Position numbers and translations under genes: made by a program. A DNA stretch of 64,000 nt. Origin: Rhyacophila brunnea. Its lineage: Eukaryota; Arthropoda; Insecta; Trichoptera; Rhyacophilidae. Within the stretch, counting starts at the first letter, position 1. Every line of letters starts with the position of its first letter. This document shows, one piece after another, positions 11,801 through 24,468 of the stretch. The stretch spans positions 868,001 to 932,000 of the forward strand of contig JAGYXB010001948.1 of the NCBI GenBank assembly GCA_022495005.1. Direction: 5' to 3'. The notes beneath the pieces were generated by a model. That model was not told where the DNA came from. It saw nothing but the letters and a program-made list of their open reading frames with translations, and made no database searches.

Positions 11801-12278
11801 AATTAAAAAAAATACAAGATAAAAAGAACTTCTTAGAAACATCGTTTTTAAATTTTCTATTGAACCATAAAAACTTGACTTGATTAGCTTAAACGATCAA
11901 AAAAATATTTACTTGATAGAAATAATACTGAAATGTCATTTTGACATTCCATATTGATTTACATAGTACCGCACGTATATATTAATAATTTAGTTGCTAG
12001 GACTCCAGACCCTTAGCAACCAATAATAGTGGTTTGGATTACGGATTTATACCAAAATAACTTTTCATACAAAACAGAATTAACTGAAAATGAATTCAAT
12101 TCTACTTAAAAATGTCTGTATTAAAAAAATGCATTGGAATCGTGTTCTGATATATTCTAAGAGTTTCAAATGTCTAGCTAGTTGAGAAGTTAGTTAAAAT
12201 CGATTGCAAGATTTGTACCGGATAAAAAACCACTGTACAAATAAGAATACGACCTAATAAAAACGTTGTAAAATAGTT
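11801..12278 (+). repeat. Direct repeat unit, copy A (~480 bp)
   Basis: This pairs with 13748-14233. Shared blocks in the same order include ACAAGATAAAAAGAACTT, AATACTGAAATGTCATTTT, GTATATATTAATAATTTAGT, GGATTACGGATTT, AACTGAAAATGAATTCAATT and TCGATTGCAAGATTTGTAC. Scattered substitutions and small indels show that the copies are old. A GTTGCTA...TTAGCAAC dyad (11993-12020) is kept in both copies. There is no coding capacity. It could be an unclassified transposon or a local duplication. Confidence 0.8.
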
Positions 12279-13180
12279 AAAAAATACCAATAGTTTATTC
12301 ATATAATTTCAAAATAGAACAAGGATGTAATAATTTATAACGTTTGTTACAAATTCAAAAGGATAAAAATGGTGTAAAAGTAATACGATATTTCTAATTT
12401 AATAGCCATAGCAAAGGCCAAAAATATCTTGGAACATATTGAAATATCAACAAAACGCTTTGAAAGTGTTTTATATTGTTCATTCTTTTCAGTCACCAGA
12501 AAGGTCAATAATAATAAACACGTTTTTCGAATCACATAGGTTGAATACCTAGGCACATTTATTATAAAAACAATTTCAGCACTTACGTAATGAATTTAAT
12601 AATATAATCTATTGTTTTATTCAGATTTTGTTTAAATCACCGTTATTGTTGATTTTTTTTATTAAGTTTTATAATATAATAGTATATGCTGTAAAAAAGA
12701 GTACATTATACAGACATATGAATTTAAATAAATTATTTTATAAGTAACTTTGGAATATAAAGAAACTAAAAGTGAAAGATTACTGTTAGTAACAAAATAA
12801 AACTTTGGTGACAGTGGAAGCATAAATATTTTTTTAAAGATCTCGAAAGTCTGTCGGGGAGAGCTAAAACGTCAGATAAAGCAACTTTGACGTAGATTTA
12901 TACGAGAAATAATTCAAATAGTTTTATGTTTCAAATAATATGCAAATTTACAAAAACCAAGGAATATCGGGTGTGTTTTGAGATTTATGGTATAAGTTTG
13001 TGAATACTTATCTTATTTTAACTATTAGCTACATAAAAAAAATAAATTAAAAGTATCTGTTGTGACCACTGAACTCAAAGATTCCACCACGTTTTGCTAT
13101 TACAACTTCAGACGATGTCGGAAATTTTCTGGAAAGAAAAGTAAAGCATATCACTATTAATTGATCTTCTTTTTTCGTCA
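12279..13180. other. Anonymous AT-rich DNA between repeat copies
   Basis: No recognisable coding or repeat structure. Together with 13439-13747 it separates the two ~480 bp direct copies. Confidence 0.4.
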
Positions 13181-13438
13181 TTTGTGTCGCTAGATTTCAA
13201 AATCAGCCAAGTCCATAATATATGAATAGGAGAAAAACAGCTTTTTGTTTTCTCAAATACACAGTCACAAGGGTGAAAGTTTATATTATTTTGAGTACCT
13301 ATAGAATATTTAAAATTAATAAATTCCACATTTTGATAATGCAGACATATTAGAAAGCAGTAGTTCTTCAGCAATTCACAAGGAGGTCAAAAATACTAAA
13401 AGGTGGACTTGGCTGATTTTGAAATGTAGCGACACATT
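13181..13438. mobile_element. Inverted-repeat element (~258 bp), probable MITE
   Basis: The left arm, 13181-13215, includes TGTGTCGCTAGATTTC and AAAATCAGCCAAGTCCA. The right arm, 13404-13438, is its reverse complement with about two mismatches over 35 bases. The spacer is about 190 bp and non-coding. The superfamily is unknown and no clear target duplication is seen. Confidence 0.65.
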
Positions 13439-13747
13439 TGCTTTCATTCGTCATACTAGAAGCAGCGACGGTAAAATTATGTCGGGAATCGGAAAATTGT
13501 GCAACCGATTTGTAGAAAACGTGGACAATGGTTTATTTTTTCCGGATTAGGACTTCGGTTAGATGCTATTTTGGTTCCTAAAAAGCTGCTAAACAATACG
13601 TCAGAGCTATAGGTTAATGGCGTAAATTGATTAGTTACAAGGATTTTTGACTACTTTTTACTCCACACATAAATGAAGTCGATATGGTTGAAGAAAGAAG
13701 CCTAAAATTACAAACTATGAGAAATGTCAAGTAGACACCTAATTTTA

Positions 13748-14233
13748 GGTAATAATAAATAATTACAAGATAAAAAGAACTTTTTATATACAACGTTTTT
13801 AAATTTTCTGTTCAATTATTATGCTCAATATGCTCAAACTTGTACTTGATATGAAGTAAATAAAAAACAAACAAATGTAGAATACTGAAATGTCATTTTC
13901 ATTTCCATAGTAACGCCCGTATATATTAATAATTTAGTTGCTAAAACCACCCACTTAGCAACCAATAATGGTGAATTGGATTACGGATTTCTTCCAAAAT
14001 AACTTTTCATACAAAAAGAATTAACTGAAAATGAATTCAATTCTACTTAAAGATGGCTAAAAGTATTAAAAGAATGCATTGGCATCGTCTTCTGATATAT
14101 TCAAAAAGTTTCAAATGTCTAGCCAGTCGGAAAGTTAGTTAAAAATCGATTGCAAGATTTGTACTGGATAACCAACCACTGGACAAACAAGAATACGAGC
14201 TAAGAAAAATGTGGTAAAAACGTGGTAAAATAG
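13748..14233 (+). repeat. Direct repeat unit, copy B (~485 bp)
   Basis: This is the second copy of the unit at 11801-12278, about 1.95 kb downstream in the same orientation. The conserved GTTGCTA...TTAGCAAC dyad is at 13937-13962. The two copies bracket anonymous DNA and the inverted-repeat element at 13181-13438. Confidence 0.8.
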
Positions 14234-17200
14234 CTTTGCGTAAAATTATTAGTTAAAAGAGTGAATTGCTATTCCGTCTACTATCTGCCATGCATTTATA
14301 TCTCTTATGCGAATGTATACCGTGAAATAACCAAAATTAGGTTGCCTCCCAAATTATGCCGAGAGTGTATCAGGAGCAATCTCTGAAGACATGGTTATTG
14401 TGTTTTAAATGTGCATGATTTATATGATGATTAAATATATTATGCGTATATAATTTAAAAAATATACTTACAAGAAAAAATAGTCAAGCCATCATGTGAA
14501 GCTACCTTTTTGATCGCCATAAGACTCTGAAATTCTTTTTAAAGCTGAGAATCATAGATACAAAGTCACAACGACTGACCGGTTCAATGATGGTCGGACT
14601 GGTTTGGGAAGCTCTTACTTTAATGGTTCGTATTATGCTTTTTGTTTTATGTCGCCGTTTACGAAAAGCTATCTATAATTACGACAAATTTTGGTTTAAC
14701 GAACGATCTTATACACTGTTTATATATATATATATATAATTTTATTAAATTAATGAACAACTGTGATATTATAAAGCTTATAGATACAAGGTGATCGATA
14801 CACCATTACACGGCTATGTTTCACTGTTTTGAACATAAATATTCTGTTAGTAATCTATATTATATATCCTTTGTTTAGGTTCGATTTAAAATTATGTCTC
14901 GGTATATCCATATCAAAGTCAATCAATACGCGTAGAACGAAATGTCGCATGATATTTGATAATACATTATCCACCCGGCTTATGATTTGAAAATGGATTA
15001 AATTTGTTTATTTATATCTCCACATTTTGTTTGAGGATGGAATAAAGTTAAAGTCTACGTCAAGTAAATATGGCAATAAAACGAGAATACGTCAAATCGA
15101 TGTAGAGATAATCACATCAAAAGAAAAGTCTAGTAACAAGTCATATCAGCTAGGATATTATGATATAGTTACGGCAATATAAAGGTAGGACTGACATATC
15201 AATATTATAGTTTTTTTTTTAAATATATATTTTGGGTGGATTATGTAGATGCATACATAAACATTAATTTATTCTGCTCACTAACAATATTTAAAATATA
15301 GAATTGAGGTCCACTAGCAGTGAACCATTTAAGTTAACCGAGAAGACAATATATTTTTATGGGTGCTCACTTTTAGCGTGATGACTGTTAGTATCTTATA
15401 TTATATAACTCGATTAAGTTATATGACATTGAGTAGAAATGAAAACAGTTTTTAAAAAAACTAACTTTATATAAAAATCAGAAAGATGAAAGTTTATAAA
15501 CTAAAATATATCTTTGCTCATTGAATCGAAATGGATGATTTAGTTCCCAGAATAATTTAAATCAAAATTAAAATAATGCTAAACGCTTCGTAAATATATA
15601 ATCTTTTCATTTAAGAAACGTTTTATTTGCTAACTTACTAAATAGTGTTTACTGAATATTGACATTTAGGTATATTTAATTTTGTACGTATCTAAAATGC
15701 TAAAACAATATATTAGATAAATATTAAGTTTTTATGGTTTTCTACATGAATCGGTCTTTTATTTTTTATTTTACAAATTACTAGATATTTTATTCATTAT
15801 CTATCACTTAACGATGCCTTAGATATTATAATTAAAAATATACCGACCACCAAACTTCCTGATGTTCATATAGAGTAAGGGATTCTACCACAGTTCCTTT
15901 GATACTCGGTTAATTGTAGTACACAATGGTTAAGTAATTCTGCAGGGAACTGTCCCTGCCCGGGCGCTACATCTCAACGATCGAAGAACTTTGCTCATCT
16001 AAAACTTATCCCGGGCGTAGTAAAAGTTCAAATTAATTAATTAAAATAATACACACAGAGTAATATGTATGGCCGCTCGACACACAATAAGGTCAATCCT
16101 AGGGGAGATGATGTCTGAAAATGACATGGGTCCAATCCAGCGTATGACATCGCCTGTTACCTTTCAGTTAATAACTGAGTGCCAAGTGAGGTGACCATAC
16201 ATAATGAGATAACTTCTCATCAAATTAACTACTTAATTATTTATCTAAGCGTGTCGTAAGCCGTGAATGGATACGGCTAATATGAATAAAGGGAAAACAG
16301 CTCATGGAAATAATTCAGTAAAGGTATTACTATAATTATTTTAATATAACATCGCAGCCAGGTTATATTGTAGGTACCTACTTAATATATTATATCATCC
16401 CTAAATATTAATTTAAAAAATAAATATAATTTAAAAAGTTATAAGGTAATCGATAAATCATAAAATTTTATTGATAACATTTTTACTTCATGCTATTTAC
16501 GGCATTCTTGATTAAAAATCCCATTAGTTATTTAAGGTTGGAGAATATTTCATTATAATAATATTACCATTTATAATGAATCGGTACATAATATTCCATT
16601 AAAATAATACTATTAGCAGGTTGCTTGATAAAAAAATTATATTATAAAAATTATCACAATTTTGTGTATTTATTACATCACTATAAATTCTAAGTAAAAC
16701 ACTCAGATAAAAAATCAAACTCTTTGTTCTCAATTTTACGCTTTGTGAGATTATAAAACATTGGTACATTTTTCAAAAAAGGATATAAATGGCAGCTATC
16801 CATAAAAAAGCGTAGTTAATGGTCACAGTAACTCCGATAACGGATGTTTCAAGTGACACTGCACTTAAGGCTTTCGAGGAAGCGTTGTCTCTACACTCCA
16901 GCGCCACTCGATAAAGCTTCACAGTGAGAGCTTTTCCATTTCATTAATATGGGAGCTTAATTAAATTGAATGTGTATAAGAATGTCGGCTTAATTTTTCA
17001 CAGTTAATTATTGTATCTTTTGTTTTATTAATGTGTTTCAATAATGCTATTGACCAGTATAAAAAGCACTATTGTAAACCATTCAAGTAAAATCAATAAC
17101 GATACATGACCAATTAAATATCCATTTTCTGTTTTGTGGGTATTATTTCTTCACATTAAGGTTGACCGTCACAACCAATACCATATCTATCTACCTATCA

Positions 17201-17477
17201 ACCCAAAATCTATCCTCTATACGTTTTTTGCACATATTCAATGAATTGTCCTGCCCTTAGGTACATTAAAATAAATCATTTTAACATATCAATAATCTAT
17301 ATTTAGATATTTTTCATATTGAAATAGATTATTTGAATATAAATTGTATTAATGAAATTAATTTACTTCAATTTTCTTATCGTTTATTGAAAAACTAGTT
17401 AAAGTTATGCCAGATTACTCTAAGTAAGGTTAGGTTAGTATCTTAATAATATCATCATATTCTTTTAACCAATATGG
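14234..17477. other. Anonymous DNA with a GC-richer island at 15.93-16.27 kb
   Basis: Mostly AT-rich with a (TA)n tract at 14721-14739. The patch 15930-16270 is distinctly GC-richer, with two CCCGGGCG words about 52 bp apart. It has no open frame or matching inverted repeat that I can recognise. It may be an old transposon fragment. Confidence 0.4.
14721..14739. repeat. (TA)n microsatellite
   Basis: Nine perfect TA units. Confidence 0.9.
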
Positions 17478-17570
17478 TATTCACTGAAATTATAGGCGTT
17501 GCCAATGATCTCTTTCAATCCAGTGCGATCCTGTGCTGATCTTGTTGTTTCAGTAATATTTCAGTCGGTT
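17478..17570 (-). mobile_element. LINE 3'-end fragment (non-coding tag)
   Basis: CACTGAAATTATAGGCGTTGCC followed by AATGATCTC and a GATCCTGTGCTGATCTTGTTG-like tail matches the fragment at 61468-61560 and is weakly similar to the tail at 48156-48230. I infer a shared LINE 3' region on the minus strand. The homology is short, so class and strand are tentative. Confidence 0.4.
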
Positions 17571-17854
17571 TTCGGATAATGTCGCTCCGTCTGGAAGGCG
17601 CATGCATTCGCAACTCTTCTTTTTAACGCCACCAGTGTCCACTGCCCTCTCCAATCTGCTCCCATAATCAATACCTTATAACAAAAAAATATTGAAATCT
17701 AAATCTTAACTTCCTCAGAACCAATGTATTGAATGTAGAATTTGAATAATTGAATGATTTTAGTATATTCAATTATATCGAAAAGTTGAATTACGTTAAA
17801 AAAATCAAAAGTTTATTTTACTGGCTTTACCTCTGCCACCTTTTGAATATGTTT

Positions 17855-17997
17855 ATTTTACTTCCAATGAATGTTAGCGTCTCAGTGTATTAGGTCCATG
17901 CTTTGGGTCCAAAAATATAGAAAACCTCTAGTTGCGGGATTTCAACCCGAGACTTACAACACCATAAGCGGAAACCGTACTGCTCGTCCATCGTGAG
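17855..17997 (-). mobile_element. SINE family A copy (tRNA-headed)
   Basis: The minus strand shows a tRNA-like head with B-box GGGTTGAAATCCC, followed by the body words GGACCTAATACACTGA and CATTGGAAGTAAAA. These also occur in the copies at 18092, 31600, 47262 and 51880. It lies head to head with the plus-strand copy at 18092-18255. Confidence 0.75.
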
Positions 17998-18091
17998 CGA
18001 ATAATTTTATGTAATTTCATTTCGTAACATAAAATCTGGAAGATAATATTATATTCTATTTAAATATGAAATAAAGTATTCAGTCACGTAC

Positions 18092-18255
18092 CAACTTTAG
18101 CTTAGTAGAGCGGCCATATTTACATAAATACGAAGCCGTGGAACACCGGTTTGAACTCGCAGCTGGTTAAATCACATAAGATTTACATGAGTTTGAACCT
18201 AGAACATAATATACATAATACGCTGAAAGGTTAATGTCCATTGGAAGTAAAAATT
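18092..18255 (+). mobile_element. SINE family A copy (tRNA-headed), opposite to neighbour
   Basis: A-box-like TAGCTTAGTAGAGCGG and B-box-like GGTTTGAACTC are followed by the body words ATAATACGCTGA and CATTGGAAGTAAAA. The 3' part is the reverse complement of the 17855-17997 copy, so the two form an inverted pair about 95 bp apart. Confidence 0.7.
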
Positions 18256-21200
18256 TATTAATAACTTAATAGAAATATAAATCGAATTGTAGAGGCAGTA
18301 AAAAAAAGTTTTGGGAACATGTAATTAAAGATTTTTTAGTGTCATTCAACTTTTTGGTATTGGAAATAAATTGTCTCTGGAAGAAAATTCTTCTTTATTT
18401 AATGTGAAATACATTCAAATACATCCAGTGAAAGCATTTATTATACAGACGCCTGTTAATATTACTTCCACAATGAGCTTCGCTTAAAAGCGAACATGAT
18501 AATATATTTGATCCATTTGGATATTCAAATGTCTTACCAATACACTTTTAATTGGCATATAAATTCACTAGTAGGACGTTATTTATGTATATATTACGCA
18601 ATCGATTATATAGAATAATTATTGAACTTAATGATCCAAGAGTGTGGACCCAAAAATATGTCATTGACAGCCTACAAAATGAGTTGGTATATAGATAGTG
18701 ATTTATATTGGCGAAATATTATAAAGTTAATTTATGTAGGAAAGGTTATTTGAAAAATTTAATAAATCAAGCAAAATTCACGTTATCGAAAAAGCAAGCA
18801 TTGTCTAACGCAAATTTTCACGACAAAAAATAATATCGAAAAGGTCAAAATATTTAATTTTAACGGAAAATAACGTGCCGAAGTTATCTCTTCAGCTCAT
18901 TCAATTCATGCATGAAACTTTTCGAAAAACAAAATTCTCATATCCTAAGCACAATAAATCACCAAAAAACAATATCCTCTTTTGAAGAACATGCATAGAA
19001 TGCAGCTAAAGTGAGCGCTGTATCATTTATTTTTTTCAATCTTATAATCAAAAATTCAATCAGGGTGTTGTATGTTAAAGGAAAAGTTCAATTATGTCGT
19101 ATAAAGCACTATTGAACTAAGCCTAATTTTCTTATGAATATGAGTTACAAGTAAACAGTAAACTATAAAAAATACATACATAATCTACACTTAATAGTAA
19201 AGCTAAATGAAACTAAAATCATTATTACTTTAATTTAAAACTAGATGAAAAGTTCAATCGTGGATGTACGATAAAAATCCATTTTTTTGTAAAAAACTAT
19301 AAACATGCCTCATGTAAATATATAAAAAAGATTGTTTAAAGTCACCTATTAAAAGTTAGTACCTAATTATATCACTGCCAATGAAAATGAATTATGTATG
19401 TGAAAGTATTATTTATACAAATAATAATTAATATTGAAGTCATCCAAATGTCTAGAATGTATTCTAAAACCACCCAATTATTGTTTTTCATGCTTTGAAC
19501 TACCACATATACCTAATTGATTTTAAAGTATTTTTTAGTGCCTATTACGGATGACAGGAGCACTATTTTCATGTGTTCTGTTTATCTGTCATCGACTTCA
19601 AAGTGATGCTTTTAAAATAATTAGAAGTACGTATAATACCTGTGCGGTTCGTTTGAATTTCAGTCTTAAATTTTTGAAAAATGGAGAATTATATATTGAT
19701 ATGGGATAACTCATAAAACCTTTATGTAGATAACCGAATTTAATATTATGAAATAGTAAGTAAACCGTATTATTTATTTAATATTATGCAGACGTAGAAT
19801 TACAGATATTATGTCACATTAAAAGAGTTTGGTATTCAGTTAGATGGATTTGAGTGAACGTTTATAAAATATAATATAATGGCAATACCAGAATTATCTT
19901 AGAATATTGGTTGCCGTAATATAATTAATATTTTATGCCTTGGCGGTATCCAAAATGGTGCCATAAACAAAATGGCGCCCCGTTCAGAACTTTAAATAAC
20001 CGTACGTATGATCTATTGTTATTTGCTTTTTTATGCTTGTCTTACGATCGTAACACTGATACTCGTATATCGAATTTATGTCCCAATGAGATCTTGGAAA
20101 TTAATTCCAATGCTACAAATGATTTTGCAATTATTATAAATTATTTGCAGGTGATTTAATGATTAGTATTAGTATAAATTAATATTTTTTCTTAGTATCA
20201 CTTTCATATATCATTAGGTATACCGTTAGGTATCCTATTGACTGGCCTGCTGATAAGCGGGCGATGAGAAAGTAACTATTGAAAGACGTCTTTAACTTAC
20301 AGGCACAAATTTTACGTATTGATTTATCTATTATACGTGTTTATTGACCATATGTAACGCATTTAATAATAGAAGACATACCTCTTTAAGACGGGAAGAT
20401 AAAAAGAGTATTGACATAAATATAAGGAAGTTGAACTATCTAATCGTTATCGTTCTAGTTAAAATAATAATGGAAGATACAGCGGACGAATGATACATCT
20501 CTTGAAAATGGCAACACCCTTCAGACGAGTATTCAGATTCAGGGTCGGTCCACTGCTAGATGAAAGCCTTACAAGGTTCCTTCTACTTTTTTTGATCCCT
20601 ATTTCTTCGCTGCCACATACATAAGCAAAAGTTTGTTTATTGGGTAAAAATATAAAACTACATTGTCTAACCGGTGTAAATTCGTAATTATAAAGTGAAT
20701 TATAGAATGAGATTATATCTAATACTTATTTGACAAACTAATATCCGAATATTATTTTAGCAGAAAATTAACAATAACATTTACCTAGTAATTTTAAAGT
20801 GATAATTTTAGTATTTTCATAAAATATGCAGGTGTTCAAAGTATGTAGATACTAATTTACGAGTTTAAATGTATTATTAACATAATTTGCTACAATAAAA
20901 GTGGATATGCCACTTACCTGACCTTTATGTTGAGCACGTCAAATTGTCGCGTTAATAATGTCCATTATTTTTTTAAGAGCTGTTACAACACTCAACTTTA
21001 GTTAACCTTTTGCCCTTCGGTAATAATAATTATCTATACCAAAGTTACCTTCGTATACTTTGGTATTAAAATTTATCGCCTTTCGAAGGATTTTCGAAAA
21101 GTGTTGTCGGAGACGTAATCTGATTTTGTTTTTCAGTTGGATGTGAATTTATTTTTTACCTAAGGGGGAAAAATTTACCATTTTCAATTTCCTGTTCCAT

Positions 21201-22304
21201 CGATAAAAATCGTCAGCATCCATGTTATTAAAAAAACAGTGATACCATAACCCTGTAAAGCGGAAAGAATCAATTACAATAAAGAAATATAATTTTCAAA
21301 ACTAACCCTAAAACCAATAATAATATGATACAATCACTTTTATCAGTATTAGGAAAAATAAAAAAAAGTTAATGATAATAAATTAAATATTACTTGTATA
21401 TTGGGTTGTCAAATAAATATTAAAAATAAACAAAGTGCATGATAGATATATTATGTTTTAATCTTAATTATTTAAAACATTGTAGTCTATTAGAATAACG
21501 AATAATTGGTACGTTTTATTGATTCTACATAATTTCAATTTGATGGTATGAAAATTCTCTCTATCACATATTTATGATATAAATTACACAAATTACAATA
21601 AGTACGAGTAATTTGCCATGAAATGTTTATGATTATTAAAATTTATTAGGTACTTTAAGATATTTATATCGTTTTAGTGCTGTTAGTAAAATATAGATCT
21701 TTTCATTATGATAAACTGAGCAACCTTCTTACATAACTAATATAAAGGTTTATTGTGTAACAAAATAGATATAATAAATGTACATATTTTTATGTCTAAC
21801 CTTGACTCCTAGAATAAATACAAAATGTAAAATGATAATTTTATGTCTTCTATACTGTGGCATAGTTTATTTTCAGTTTATATTACTAGAAACAATCATT
21901 ATATTGAGACTTATAAACTTACAAAGTTAATTGATAGAAATCGCAAACTATAATTGGTTTTTAGTTTAGAACATCCTCGAAAATATAAAAATATTTTTAC
22001 TGTTTTTTGTATTGAATGCCCACATTTATCGCGGTATATTTTTTTTCTACTAAAAATTGCTGAGTATATTCTTAAATCTTGCGAATTATCGATTGAAATA
22101 ATAAATTGCATAAATTATGTCACTTTGGCTCTGAGTGGGCAGGCAAATTAAAAAAAATGATTTTTTATTTTATGTATTATTATATCGTATATAGGTAATT
22201 ACTATTTTCATTTCTAAATATATATAATAGAGAATAAATTAGATTGAAAGTTATCGTTATGCTATAGCATTGGATCGAATACATAATATTGAATAACATG
22301 CATT
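18256..22304. other. Anonymous AT-rich DNA with a small hairpin at 21.04 kb
   Basis: No coding region is recognised. TACCAAAGT (21037-21045) and ACTTTGGTA (21057-21065) form a 9-bp stem with an 11-base loop. A GGTCCACTGCTAG word at about 20548 resembles LINE 3' tails but is too short to call. The 74-codon frame at 19935 has no recognisable motif. Confidence 0.4.
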
Positions 22305-22375
22305 TTTTTTGACCAGACCCGGGCTTAAGCCCGCGACTCACTATTTCGTATTTATACAAGGCCAACGTGGGTGTA
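22305..22375 (-). mobile_element. SINE family A head fragment
   Basis: The minus strand reads a B-box-like CGGGCTTAAGCCCGGGTCTGG followed by an A-rich stretch, matching the head of the 31.8 kb copy (CCCAGGTTCGAATCCTGGGT). The 3' body is missing. Confidence 0.5.
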
Positions 22376-24468
22376 ACTCCAATTTGGCGTTTACTTGATA
22401 TTATTATATTTAAAAGCGTTAATAACCTTATTGAATGTTTGTTTTGGAAGAAATTCAGCATGACGTAAACAATTCGCTAAGTTTATACTAATCAAATATG
22501 ATGTTAATTTACTAAAATCTAATGGAAATAGAATAGAATAAGATATTTTAGGTTTATTCAAATGACAAGATACAATTTTACATACCGACTGAGAAGTAAA
22601 TGATCAAATTTACGTACCGTCAAGTGCTACCAGGTTTTTCGAAAAGACTGCTTTCCTACTGCTAATACTTTTCATACAACCTTCCACTCCTTCCGTACCT
22701 ACATAATAATATTAAATTCCATTATTTTTAAGGTCATAAAATAACACCCTTTATATCTAGGGCGTAGTATTATACTTCATATTAAAAATAAAGAATTGAC
22801 TTGAAGAATGTGACGAGAAATAGCTTCAGCAGTACCACCATTGTTAGCCGTTTTCATATAAGCTTATTGCTTTAATGCTATCTTAGTATAACGTCCTTAT
22901 TAACCTATTTACAAACCAGATAAAGCGATAGCTAAAATGCAGTCTAATACTGTTATATAAACTCTTGTGTATGCATAGATTTTATTAAATCAGTAAATAT
23001 ATCTGCGATAGACATTTGATTAATATATAAAAAGTTAAAAATTTAATTGTTGTTATTAAAAGAAGCTTCTCCCGAATTTTTGTTTAATAATTAATCTTAA
23101 TGTAAAACCTTGGCCACGTTATGCGATGATTAAATCGTTCTCCATAGTACATCATTCTCCAAGTTGTTATCTAAAGAAATATAAGTGGTAAACGTAGCAG
23201 AGGACGGCGCCACATTTTGTAACATAAGAACATCTGTGATTGCTACGAGTACAGCTCCACCAAACTTTTATACGTAGTAGATAATCGAGAATTGTTCTGA
23301 TAGTAGTCGAGCTCCATTAGGGCATGTCACAATAAGAAGAATGTGAAAGAATAATTTTATTATTGACACTTCAAAAAACGTTTCTAGCTATTTCATAATG
23401 AGAATATGGTAATCTTAATATATTATAATTACAAAATATTTGTTATATTGTCTATTGAAGTGTTTATAAGAATACTACAATTTTCATATGTTATAATAGG
23501 TGAATTTTATTGAAATTGGATTATACTATGGTTTATAGATATATAAACGTAATCAAAACTAGTTTATATTCAAAGAATGATTACAAAAGCAGATATTTAT
23601 TGCGACTATATAGGGAAAAAATGTTGTTGTAACCACTTGACTGTTGAGTGTAACTGACATGGGAGGTTGTAAATCATTTCACTTAAGCCTGTGGTGTACA
23701 GTAAAAGTCTTTTATCAGCGCCCCCAGCGATGTAATAAATTCGTATTTTGTTATTGGATAGGAATTTTATGCATTTTTTGTTGTGAAATTAGTGTTATAA
23801 ACCGTTAGTGATTAATGTAACATTGTTTTTATGTTGTCTGCGATCACAATATTTTTGGCATCAAATTAACGATGAATGGGGGGTGATTTCAGACACAGAT
23901 AATTAAAAAAATACTAATAAGAACAAGTAGGTACGTATAATTCAGGTTATATGATAGGTGTATGGTACTTGTTATATGAAAATACTATTTTTATTCACAG
24001 TCATTCATTTTGTGGCTAAAAATAATACTTACATGGTATTTTATTATTATATGAGTGAAATATAGTTGGGATATTAATTAAATATATATTTTTTTGAGAT
24101 ATAGTTTAAATAACATATTGCAGTATTACAGAAATGATTATTATTTTTAAATACGAGGCTCATTTTCATTTTACTGAAAATTATGTAAATTTAATCCAAG
24201 GATGACATAAGCAATAAGCAGGTCATGTAGGTGCAAGTTTACAGAGTCCCAAAATATTGGACAACAGTGACAATATAGACAAAAATAAAACTAAAAATGA
24301 GGTGGCCTAAAAATCATATTAAAATCTAGAAAAAAAGACTGTTGCGATCTGGAGATGTTAATCTGAAGTTATCGAGCTCAATAAGAAGATAATAAGTACG
24401 TACACATTTAAATAATAATAATATAACGTCAAAAACAATATAAGAATACAATTCTCATCTGTATTAAC
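22376..24468. other. Anonymous AT-rich DNA
   Basis: No feature recognised. Confidence 0.4.

Noticed and set aside
11993..12020. RFX X-box binding site
   Set aside because: The two half-sites are separated by far more than the 1-3 bases of a classical X-box.
19935..20159. 74-codon frame as a gene
   Set aside because: No motif, no context, and composition like its surroundings.
20520..20600. LINE tail at GGTCCACTGCTAG
   Set aside because: The match is about a dozen bases, too short to support.
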